The notes under the pieces were generated by a model. That model ran no database searches. It was not told the origin of the DNA and saw nothing but the letters and a program-made list of their open reading frames with translations. Source: Alkalicoccobacillus murimartini (GTDB lineage Bacteria; Bacillota; Bacilli; Bacillales; Bacillaceae_D). From it: a DNA stretch of 64,000 bases. Numbering within the stretch: position 1 is the stretch's first letter; each line of letters opens with the position of its first letter. The translations under genes and the position numbers were made by a program. Below are positions 52,447 through 59,436 of this stretch, in pieces. The stretch spans positions 62,001 through 126,000 of the forward strand of contig NZ_JAUSUA010000001.1 of NCBI RefSeq assembly GCF_030813245.1, in the 5' to 3' direction.

Positions 52447-52530
52447 TCAACGAAGAATATGGGCATGAGCATGATCCGTATGAAGTTGTGTTGATTTCAT
52501 AGTGAGTAAATCCATTGATAATTTCATCAT
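52447..52530 (-). CDS. His-rich 27-aa ORF
   Basis: MMKLSMDLLTMKSTQ then LHTDHAHAHILR: four His in nine residues near the C-terminus. GAAGGGAGC lies about 10 nt upstream of the ATG, and a near-consensus sigma-A promoter lies 42 bp upstream. Followed by a small hairpin (CTCTCTT/AAAGAGAG, 52403-52422) and two strong terminators. It may be a leader peptide or a functional metal-binding micropeptide; both are inference. Confidence 0.5.
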   Translation of the reverse strand: MMKLSMDLLTMKSTQLHTDHAHAHILR

Positions 52531-52571
52531 CTTGCTCAGCTCCCTTCTTGAATATTTTTAATACAATTCAA

Positions 52572-52600
52572 ATTATAGCTAAATCATGGAAATTTGTAAA
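52572..52600 (-). promoter_or_regulatory. Sigma-A promoter of the small-ORF locus
   Basis: Minus strand TTTACA (52600-52595), N17, TATAAT (52577-52572): a strong match in both hexamers and spacing. Confidence 0.75.
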
Positions 52601-52842
52601 GGTTTTTTGTGAATTTTTTGCGACGTTTTTTATCTATTCTTGACAAGCTAGGATAATCGTTATTTGGAAATAATATTCGAATGTAAAGAAGATGCATGAT
52701 GATTCCTAGTAAGTTTCCTGTTTGCGCAAGGTAATCTGTGATAAAATGGAGTGTACGCTTAAAACAAATTGGTTGCAGCTCTGTCAAGTTGTAAGTGGAC
52801 AACTCTGTTCATCCTGCTAGTTCCTATACAAGGAGAGTTAGA

Positions 52843-53385
52843 ATGAGCAGACAAGATGAGGTCCTACTGGCACTTAAGCATACAAGACACGATTGGCTGA
52901 ATATTATACAATTAATAAAAGGCAATCTAGCCCTTGGTCACCACAAGCGAATTGAAGACATTATTCAACAGATTACTCAACAAGCAATGATGGAAAGCAA
53001 ACTGTTTAATATAAAAGTACCTGAGCTGACACTTTTTTTGATTGGTTATAATTGGACCAGTCAAAAAGTAGAGATGAATTATGAAGTGAGGGGGGAGGAA
53101 TTTTCTCTAGATCCATGGGGAGTTCCACTCTTAACGTTCGTTCAATCCGTTACGGACAAGTTATCCCAATCGTCTTCTTTTACTTCTGAAAACAGTTTAA
53201 TGGTTACCTTTGATTTTTTGGAGGAATCCTGTGTATTGACTTGCAGATATGTAGGAAAAACAGAGCTGAAAGAAGCCGATTGGCAAGGCATCATGAAGCA
53301 AGTATCGGATGCTGGTATGAAATGTACAAGGCTGCAACAGACTGAAGATGAGTGTATATTGACTATACTAATAAAAGAGACGTAA
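52843..53385 (+). CDS. spo0B: Sporulation initiation phosphotransferase Spo0B
   Basis: A 180-aa phosphorelay protein that passes phosphate from Spo0F to Spo0A. The active histidine is H16 in LKHTRHDWLNIIQLIKGNLA, followed by a helical hairpin and a degenerate kinase-like C-terminal domain. The start at 52843 follows AAGGAGAGTTAGA; the 16-codon upstream extension has no ribosome site. obg follows after 55 bp as in B. subtilis. The rplU-ysxB-rpmA genes I expect upstream are absent; hemEHY and a small-ORF locus lie there. Confidence 0.92.
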   Translation: MSRQDEVLLALKHTRHDWLNIIQLIKGNLALGHHKRIEDIIQQITQQAMMESKLFNIKVPELTLFLIGYNWTSQKVEMNYEVRGEEFSLDPWGVPLLTFVQSVTDKLSQSSSFTSENSLMVTFDFLEESCVLTCRYVGKTELKEADWQGIMKQVSDAGMKCTRLQQTEDECILTILIKET

Positions 53386-53440
53386 TTAAAATGCTTGGTT
53401 GTAAAACCAGCCTGTTAAATACGGTCTAGAGGTGAAGAGC

Positions 53441-54724
53441 ATGTTTGTAGATAAAGTTAAGATTTATGCTAAGGGAGGAGACGGTGGAAACGGTCAAGTC
53501 TCTTATCGAAGAGAGAAGTATGTACCCGATGGTGGACCCGCCGGAGGAGACGGTGGCCGTGGCGCAAGCGTTGTGTTTATTGTGGAAGAAGGACTTCGTA
53601 CGCTAATGGACTTCCGTTATAACCGTCATTTTAAAGCACCAAAAGGAGAAAATGGACGCCCGAAGAACCAGCATGGAGCGAATGCGGATGACATGATTGT
53701 AAAAGTTCCACCAGGCACGACCGTGGTTGATGAATTGACTGGTCAAATTCTTGCTGATTTAACCGAAGCTGGCCAACAAGCGGTTATTGCTAAAGGTGGA
53801 AGAGGAGGCAGAGGTAATTCAAGGTTTGCAACACCAGCTAATCCGGCACCTGATACTGCAGAGAACGGTGAACCCGGACAGGAACGAGAAGTCGTTCTAG
53901 AACTAAAACTTCTTGCTGATGTAGGTCTTGTTGGCTTCCCGAGTGTAGGTAAATCGACATTATTATCTGTTGTATCTGCGGCTAAGCCAAAAATCGGTGA
54001 TTATCATTTTACTACTCTTGCACCTAATTTAGGTGTAGTTGAAACGGCAGACCATCGTAGTTTTGTTATGGCAGATCTTCCTGGGTTGATTGAAGGTGCG
54101 CATGAAGGAGTTGGACTAGGTCATCAATTTCTTCGTCATATTGAACGTACAAGAGTAATTGTACATGTCATTGATATGGCTGCTATCGAAGATCGTGATC
54201 CTTACCAAGATTACTTGAGTATCCAGGATGAGTTAAAGCAGTATAATCTACGTTTAACCGAGCGTCCAAAGCTTATTGTAGCCAATAAAATGGACATGCC
54301 AGGTGCTGAAGAGCATTTGGAATTATTCAAAGAACAATTAGACGAAGATACATTGATATTTCCTGTTTCTGCATTAACGAAACACGGACTTAAAGGTTTA
54401 TTACAAAAGATAGCGGATGAGCTTGAAGATGCTCCGGAATTTCCTCTATACGAAGAAGCAGAAGAGGAAACGCGTGTATTGTATAAACATGAAAAAAGAA
54501 AAGATCCATTCATTATCATTCGTGGAGACGATGGTGTGTATGAAGTTTCTGGAGTTGAGTTAGAACGACTCTTTAAGATGACTGATTTTCAACGAGAAGA
54601 ATCCATTCGTCGATTTGCTCGTCAGCTACGTAAGATGGGTGTGGACGCTGCTTTACGAGAGCGCGGGGCACAAAATGGTGAGCTAATTCGCATTCTGAAT
54701 TATGAGTTTGAATTTATAGAATAA
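53441..54724 (+). CDS. obg: GTPase Obg (CgtA)
   Basis: A 427-aa ribosome-associated GTPase needed for 50S maturation and for stress and sporulation signalling. The Obg glycine-rich domain (about 1-158: [30 protein letters not shown]), then the G domain with G1 GFPSVGKST (165-173), G3 [13 protein letters not shown]4 NKMDMP, and a C-terminal OCT domain. ATG at 53441 after GAGGTGAAGAGC is preferred over a GTG three codons upstream, matching the usual MFVD start. Confidence 0.96.
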   Translation: MFVDKVKIYAKGGDGGNGQVSYRREKYVPDGGPAGGDGGRGASVVFIVEEGLRTLMDFRYNRHFKAPKGENGRPKNQHGANADDMIVKVPPGTTVVDELTGQILADLTEAGQQAVIAKGGRGGRGNSRFATPANPAPDTAENGEPGQEREVVLELKLLADVGLVGFPSVGKSTLLSVVSAAKPKIGDYHFTTLAPNLGVVETADHRSFVMADLPGLIEGAHEGVGLGHQFLRHIERTRVIVHVIDMAAIEDRDPYQDYLSIQDELKQYNLRLTERPKLIVANKMDMPGAEEHLELFKEQLDEDTLIFPVSALTKHGLKGLLQKIADELEDAPEFPLYEEAEEETRVLYKHEKRKDPFIIIRGDDGVYEVSGVELERLFKMTDFQREESIRRFARQLRKMGVDAALRERGAQNGELIRILNYEFEFIE

Positions 54725-54729
54725 AATGT

Positions 54730-54755
54730 AAAGGAGATGTTCTCATCTCCTTTTT
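54730..54755 (+). terminator. Terminator after obg
   Basis: AAAGGAGATG / CATCTCCTTT stem, TTCT loop, T-run. Confidence 0.88.
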
Positions 54756-54758
54756 CTG

Positions 54759-54787
54759 TTGTCAAATCAAGTTAATCCTCCTATAAT
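54759..54787 (+). promoter_or_regulatory. Sigma-A promoter of pheB-pheA
   Basis: TTGTCA-N17-TATAAT, close to consensus, 65 bp upstream of pheB. Confidence 0.75.
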
Positions 54788-54810
54788 GGGGAAGAGTACT
54801 TTTGTACACT

Positions 54811-54824
54811 CACTGTGAACAGTG
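54811..54824 (+). promoter_or_regulatory. Palindrome in the pheBA leader
   Basis: CACTGTGAACAGTG is a perfect hyphenated palindrome starting 24 bp after the -10. It could be an operator or an RNA hairpin ahead of pheB. Confidence 0.4.
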
Positions 54825-54851
54825 TATAAACCAGGGAGATGAAAGAGATAT

Positions 54852-55292
54852 ATGTCAGCGAGACGGTTCTTTCTTATTAGAGAAGATATTTTAACAGATG
54901 CGATGCTGAAAACTTTAGAGGCGAAGTCCATGCTCCAATCTGGCGAAGCTAAAAAGATTAATGAAGCAGCCCAAAAGGTTGGATTAAGTCGAAGTGCCTT
55001 TTATAAGTATAAGGACGGAATTTTTCCATTCCACGCAATGGCCAAAGAGAAAATTGTCACGTTATCAATTAATCTGTTGGATAAGTCCGGCACGTTATCA
55101 GAATTGCTTAAGATTGTTGCGGGCACCGGGGCGAATATCTTAACAATTAATCAAACAATTCCACTCCAGGGTAGAGCACATATCACATTATCTATTGATA
55201 CAGCGCCTATTACAATGCAGTTAGATGAATTATTTGAACGAATGAAAATGCTCAAAGCAGTAGAGAAAGTTGAACTTGCTGGTTCGGGTTGA
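54852..55292 (+). CDS. pheB: ACT-domain protein PheB
   Basis: A 146-aa protein: an N-terminal helix-turn-helix-like segment (INEAAQKVGLSRSAFYKYKD, about 37-56) and a C-terminal ACT domain (about 70-145, LDKSGTLSELLKIVAGTGAN). Length and order with pheA match B. subtilis PheB. Role not proven; the combination suggests an amino-acid-sensing regulator, possibly of its own operon. Ribosome site AGGGAGATGAAAGAGAT. Confidence 0.92.
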   Translation: MSARRFFLIREDILTDAMLKTLEAKSMLQSGEAKKINEAAQKVGLSRSAFYKYKDGIFPFHAMAKEKIVTLSINLLDKSGTLSELLKIVAGTGANILTINQTIPLQGRAHITLSIDTAPITMQLDELFERMKMLKAVEKVELAGSG

Positions 55293-55309
55293 GAAAGGAA
55301 GAGTAGTAC

Positions 55310-56173
55310 ATGAAAGTCGGCTTTTTAGGACCTAGAGGAACATTTACAGAGATGGCAGCACAGGCACTTTTTCCTGATGAAGAGTTGGTCCCGTGCCAAA
55401 CCATTCCGCTCAGTATGGACAAGGTGTCTTCACATGAGTTAGATCTTACGGTTGTTCCTATTGAAAATACAATAGAAGGCTCTGTTAATTTAACACTTGA
55501 TTACCTTATTCATAAGCAACGATTGCCTATTATTGCAGGAGTTACTGTAACAATTGCGCAACAGTTTTTGATGCATCCTATACAACTGGAGAAAGGCAAT
55601 GAACCGGATCGTGTGTTATCTCATCCGCATGCTCTTGCTCAATGCCATGACTTTCTTAAAGAAACCTATCCAAAAGCAGAGCTTGAATATACGAATTCAA
55701 CAGGATCTGCAGCCGAATGGCTAGCAGCTAACCCTGCTGTTCCTGCAGCTTGTATAGCAAACGAACTAGCAGCAAAGGAATACGGTTTAACTGTTGTTCA
55801 TAAAGATATTCAAGATTACAGCAGAAATCGAACGCGCTTTCTAGTTTTAGGACGACAAAATAATCAACACCAAGTAACAGGTCCTTATAAAATTAGTGAT
55901 AGAACAACCATTATGATTACGTTACCAGAGGATTATACGGGGGCACTTCATCAAGTGTTGTCTGCTTTTGCTTGGCGTAAGCTTAATTTATCAAAGATTG
56001 AATCAAGACCGACAAAAACAGGCTTAGGTAATTATTATTTTATTATTGATATTGATCAAAAAATGGATGATATTTTAATTCCGGGGGCTTTCTCGGAACT
56101 AGAAGCATTAGGCTGTAAAGTCGAGCTTCTTGGTAGTTATACATGTTATTCGTTATCTGATCTTTCAGGATGA
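55310..56173 (+). CDS. pheA: Prephenate dehydratase PheA
   Basis: A 287-aa enzyme converting prephenate to phenylpyruvate. Catalytic domain about 1-185 with GPRGTFTEMAAQALF, VVPIENTIEGSVNLTLDYL and the active-site T-R-F in SRNRTRFLVLG. The ACT domain (about 200-280) carries the Phe-binding LSKIESRPTK and feedback inhibition is expected. Ribosome site AAAGGAAGAG. Ends just before repeat copy 3, whose hairpin should terminate the operon. Confidence 0.95.
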   Translation: MKVGFLGPRGTFTEMAAQALFPDEELVPCQTIPLSMDKVSSHELDLTVVPIENTIEGSVNLTLDYLIHKQRLPIIAGVTVTIAQQFLMHPIQLEKGNEPDRVLSHPHALAQCHDFLKETYPKAELEYTNSTGSAAEWLAANPAVPAACIANELAAKEYGLTVVHKDIQDYSRNRTRFLVLGRQNNQHQVTGPYKISDRTTIMITLPEDYTGALHQVLSAFAWRKLNLSKIESRPTKTGLGNYYFIIDIDQKMDDILIPGAFSELEALGCKVELLGSYTCYSLSDLSG

Positions 56174-56177
56174 TATG

Positions 56178-56470
56178 AAAAAGGCTGAGACAGAATTATT
56201 TTAGCAACTAAAAACCCGAATCATTTTGCGAGTTAAACCGCAAGATGATTCGGGTTTTTGTCATTTAGAAATAAGAGAGTGAGGACGCCGCTCCATACAT
56301 ACACTCCGCACCCGCGGGAGGCTGGTGAGCCGCCCATAGGAGTCTACATGTATGTCCTACGCTGGTTTTAGCTCCTTCGTAAAGGATTGAGTTACTGACG
56401 AACGAGCAAATGTCAGCTTTAGCAGTAATCTTTTCATATCACCTGTATGGTAATACTCCAACCTGTTTTT
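56178..56470 (+). repeat. MITE-like palindromic repeat, copy 3
   Basis: About 293 bp with the same plan as copy 2: AAAAAGGCTGAGACAGAATT at the left end, hairpin 56210-56258, ACATACACTCCGC, GGCTGGTGAGCCGCC, GGAGTCTACATGTATGTCC, CTGGTTTTAGCTCC, and a right end that reads AAAAACAGGTTGGAGTATTA on the other strand. It fills the whole gap between convergent pheA and niaR. Confidence 0.8.
56210..56258. terminator. Strong bidirectional hairpin in repeat copy 3
   Basis: AAAACCCGAATCATTTTGCG pairs with CGCAAGATGATTCGGGTTTT (one mismatch) around AGTTAAAC. Probable terminator for pheBA. Confidence 0.85.
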
Positions 56471-56474
56471 GTAA

Positions 56475-57017
56475 TTAATCATTTTCTTCCAATAAGATAC
56501 CTGCTTGTCTTAGAGCATTCGTTGCCTGCTCAATGTGAGATCGTTGTTCTGCTTCAACAGTATGTAAGTGAACGCCCGCAGTAAGGGTAGACAAAAGTTG
56601 TGCACCTGATTGACTAATTTGTTCATAAAATTTATCTGCATCTGCGCGTGTCCTTATCATTAGGGAAGCTGTTAGTTCTCCGTAAAGAGAGTGTTCAACA
56701 ATGACATCACGGACGCAAAGCCCATGATCAACAAGGATATAGAGTTCTTCTCTTGTGTTTGAAAGATCATGTCGACACGCTAAGATCTGTGTGACCGTAT
56801 TCGAGACAGGCTTAGGCAGTAACATGTACCCTTGTGAGGTCGCAAATATTTCATGATTTTTCGCTTTTAGAATGGAGATATCCTGAACTATAATTTGTCT
56901 TGAAACACCTGAGAGCCTTGCCAATTCACTTCCTGTAATTGGTGAAGGATTCTCGCTCAACCAGTTTATAATCGCATCACGACGGTTTTCTCCAACTAAC
57001 TTTTCTGCTTTTGCCAC
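56475..57017 (-). CDS. niaR: NAD biosynthesis repressor NiaR
   Basis: A 180-aa repressor that responds to nicotinate. N-terminal HTH (GENRRDAIINWLSENPSPIT / ELARLSGVSRQIIVQDISIL, about 8-50) and a C-terminal 3H domain with the three metal-binding histidine regions: LVDHGLCVRDVIVEHSLYG and GVHLHTVE. Length equals B. subtilis NiaR (YrxA). In B. subtilis it is next to nifS-nadBCA; here those genes are not adjacent and safA follows divergently. Ribosome site AAGGGGTGTTAATGTGGC-like, weak. Confidence 0.92.
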   Translation of the reverse strand: MAKAEKLVGENRRDAIINWLSENPSPITGSELARLSGVSRQIIVQDISILKAKNHEIFATSQGYMLLPKPVSNTVTQILACRHDLSNTREELYILVDHGLCVRDVIVEHSLYGELTASLMIRTRADADKFYEQISQSGAQLLSTLTAGVHLHTVEAEQRSHIEQATNALRQAGILLEEND

Positions 57018-57181
57018 ATTAACACCCCTTTCTCAGTTCTGATTATCCCATTGTATCACGTGCGTATTCATCGTTTCATGTATAAATGAATCGACCTGCT
57101 TATGTTCTAATTCATGAATGGACCGCATACACTATGGACGGCAGGAAAAATGAACAGATGTGTCAAAATGCCCAAGTCCCG

Positions 57182-57189
57182 CATACGAT
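57182..57189 (+). promoter_or_regulatory. Candidate sigma-E -10 element of safA
   Basis: CATACGAT is one base off the sigma-E -10 consensus CATACAAT, 30 bp before the safA start; the upstream -35 (TCAAAAT) is poorly spaced. Confidence 0.3.
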
Positions 57190-57218
57190 AAACGGATGAC
57201 TAAGAAGGGGTTGATAAG

Positions 57219-58451
57219 GTGAAAATTCACATTGTACAAAAAGGAGATACACTTTGGAAATTGTCTAAAAGCTATGGTGTTGATTTTACTGAATTGAAGA
57301 AAGCAAATTCTCAGCTAGCTAATCCTGATATGATTATGCCTGGTATGAAGATTAAAATTCCTTCTGGAAGTGTAGCAGTAAAAAAAGAGGCTGGAGTCGC
57401 AAAGGATTATTCGAAAGAAACGGTAAAACCTAAGGAGAGCAAAAAAGAACAGGTTAAAAAAGAAGTGAAATCAAAGAAAGAGGCTATTAAACCAACGGCA
57501 GCACCAAAAGCAACTCAGCCATTAATGATGCCTCACAAGCCAGAAAAAGAGACACAAAAACCTAATTATCAAGCTAATATGAACATTTATATGCAACAAA
57601 AACCAACGAATGCACCACCTCCACCGCCTAAAAAAGCACCAGTCGCATCGGAGCAGATTCCGGCACCGGCTAAGAAACCAAATCAACCATCGCCAACAGC
57701 GCAAAAAGGGGCGAATGCATCAAATCAAGCATCACCCACAGCGCAAAAAGGAGTAAATACACCAAACCAACCATGGCCAACAGCACAACAAGGAGCAAAC
57801 CAGCCAAACCAACCATGGCCAACAGCGCAAAAAGGGGCGAATCAGCCAAATCAACCATGGCCAACAGCACAACAAGGAGCGAACCAGCCAAACCAAGCAT
57901 GGCCAACAGCACAACAAGGAGCAAACCAGCCAAACCAAGCATGGCCAACAGCACAACAAGGAGCGAACCAGCCAAACCAAGCATGGCCAACAGCACAGCA
58001 AGGAGCGAATCAGCCGAACCAACCGTGGCCAACAGCACAACAAGGAGCGAATCAACCGAATCAACCGTGGCCAACAGCACAGCAAGGATACGATCAACAG
58101 TGGGGTGAGCCTTGTTATACACCTATTAGTCCAATGATGCCTGGGTGTGCGCCGTGTCCACCTCCAAGACCGCCGCATCACCATCATCCGCATCACCACC
58201 ATCACGGAAACTGGGGACAGGGACCGCAATGGCCTATGTACGGAGGGCAACCTTACCAAAATGGCTATGGACAGCCGGAACAATCGTATCAGCAAGAGTC
58301 TTATGGGTATCCTGAAAACCAACAATCATACGAATACGGTCCTACGGAACCAATGATGATGAATCGCCAAGGGCAAATGGTGCCTGCTCCTAGATATCAA
58401 CAGCAAGAACAATTAAATCAATACAAAGAACAAGATGACTATGAGGATTGA
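57219..58451 (+). CDS. safA: Spore coat assembly protein SafA
   Basis: A 410-aa morphogenetic protein that directs inner-coat assembly at the cortex/coat border. LysM domain at residues 1-48 (IHIVQKGDTLWKLSKSYGVD ... PGMKIKIP), a Lys-rich linker, ten 14-aa repeats of the type PNQPWPTAQQGANQ (about 154-293), a His cluster (HHHHPHHHHH, about 321-335) and a Tyr/Gln/Pro-rich tail. The coxA-like gene follows, as in B. subtilis. GTG start after AAGGGGTTGATAAG. Mother-cell expression expected. Confidence 0.9.
   Translation: MKIHIVQKGDTLWKLSKSYGVDFTELKKANSQLANPDMIMPGMKIKIPSGSVAVKKEAGVAKDYSKETVKPKESKKEQVKKEVKSKKEAIKPTAAPKATQPLMMPHKPEKETQKPNYQANMNIYMQQKPTNAPPPPPKKAPVASEQIPAPAKKPNQPSPTAQKGANASNQASPTAQKGVNTPNQPWPTAQQGANQPNQPWPTAQKGANQPNQPWPTAQQGANQPNQAWPTAQQGANQPNQAWPTAQQGANQPNQAWPTAQQGANQPNQPWPTAQQGANQPNQPWPTAQQGYDQQWGEPCYTPISPMMPGCAPCPPPRPPHHHHPHHHHHGNWGQGPQWPMYGGQPYQNGYGQPEQSYQQESYGYPENQQSYEYGPTEPMMMNRQGQMVPAPRYQQQEQLNQYKEQDDYED
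57678..58097 (+). repeat. 42-bp tandem repeats inside safA
   Basis: Ten in-frame 42-bp units, the first two more diverged (SPTAQKG), the last eight nearly identical. Long ORFs appear in other frames on both strands only because the repeat lacks stops; they are not genes. Confidence 0.93.
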
Positions 58452-58494
58452 CCAATAATCCGCACACCGCCCAAGAACTAACAGAGTAAAGTAA

Positions 58495-58528
58495 GCCTCC
58501 TTTAGGCAAAATAAAGTCGAAAGGAGGC
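58495..58528 (+). promoter_or_regulatory. Hairpin sequestering the ribosome site of the coxA-like gene
   Basis: GCCTCCTTT (58495-58503) is a perfect 9-bp complement of AAAGGAGGC (58520-58528), which is the ribosome site 8 nt before the ATG. The 16-nt loop makes a stable hairpin likely. No U-run follows, so it is not a terminator. Translational control is inferred. Confidence 0.6.
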
Positions 58529-58536
58529 TAACAAAT

Positions 58537-59391
58537 ATGAAAAAACTAACACTGACAGTCACCACCGCTTTGCTTTTATCGACAGGACTTTTAGGTGCTT
58601 GTGGGAATACGGATGATTCAGGTGTGAATTCTCAAAACATGAATCGTACAAACCGAACTCACATGAATTCAGAGGGTCCCGTAACTGATATGATGACACC
58701 AGACAATGGGTATTCAGGTATGCGAGGCAATAATCATGGGACAAGCTATAATGGAACCCGTGGTCAAGGGTATTCAAACGATCAAGGTCCAAAAATGGAT
58801 GGTACCAGTGTAAAACGTTCAAGTTATGAGAATAACAACCGTTCAAAAGGTTTATCTCGTGGCGTAACTGGTAATGACCGTGTGGGTATGATTGATGAAA
58901 ACGGCATGATTTACCGAGGCGCAACTCGTATGGAAACGGGACAAGGGAAGAAATTGCCTAGAGATAGCCGCTTTGGTGTCGAGAGCCGTGATGGAATGAA
59001 AAAACATGGCGCTGGCGCTCAATCTCAAATGAATTATGCGGATGACTACGATGGCGAGACCGTCGAAAAAGTTCGTTCTCATGTAACGGGAATGGATGGC
59101 GTCAAAGATGCACGAGTAATGTCTTATGATAACCAAGTCGTTATTGCAGTCATGAATGATGACAATCATAAAGGCGATCTTACTCAGGATATCGAAAACG
59201 GAGTCAAGGATCTGACTAACGGAAAAGATGTTCGTGTTTTAACGGATTCAGAAGCATTTAACCGTGTTCAAGAAGCAGATGATAAACTGCGAAACGGAGA
59301 AGCTTTTGATAACATGCGTGATACTGTCAACGACATGATGAAGGATCTAGGCGATGCAGCCAAACGTCCTTTTGAAGGAATGCGACAGTAA
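58537..59391 (+). CDS. coxA: CoxA-like spore cortex lipoprotein (YhcN/YlaJ family)
   Basis: 284 aa: signal peptide with lipobox LLGAC (Cys about 22), a low-complexity middle rich in Asn, Gly, Arg and Met (about 25-160), and a C-terminal YhcN/YlaJ-type domain (about 165-270: VEKVRSHVTGMDGVKDARVM, NQVVIAVMNDD, VLTDSEAFNRVQEA). The place after safA and the domain both fit CoxA of B. subtilis. The ribosome site is buried in a hairpin (58495-58528). Confidence 0.82.
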   Translation: MKKLTLTVTTALLLSTGLLGACGNTDDSGVNSQNMNRTNRTHMNSEGPVTDMMTPDNGYSGMRGNNHGTSYNGTRGQGYSNDQGPKMDGTSVKRSSYENNNRSKGLSRGVTGNDRVGMIDENGMIYRGATRMETGQGKKLPRDSRFGVESRDGMKKHGAGAQSQMNYADDYDGETVEKVRSHVTGMDGVKDARVMSYDNQVVIAVMNDDNHKGDLTQDIENGVKDLTNGKDVRVLTDSEAFNRVQEADDKLRNGEAFDNMRDTVNDMMKDLGDAAKRPFEGMRQ

Positions 59392-59395
59392 TAAC

Positions 59396-59430
59396 AAAAA
59401 AATCGATGAGGTTCGCCTCATCGATTTTTT
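59396..59430. terminator. Bidirectional terminator between coxA-like and PTS genes
   Basis: AATCGATGAGG / CCTCATCGATT perfect stem, TTCG tetraloop, A/T tracts on both sides. Confidence 0.93.
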
Positions 59431-59436
59431 GTCGTT

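Noticed and set aside
56178-56470. Riboswitch or T-box leader near pheA/niaR
   Set aside because: The structured region is a copy of the dispersed repeat and lies downstream of both genes, not in a leader.
57670-58325. Long ORFs in other frames of safA on both strands
   Set aside because: They arise from the stop-free 42-bp repeat; their sequences are simple periodic translations of the safA repeat.
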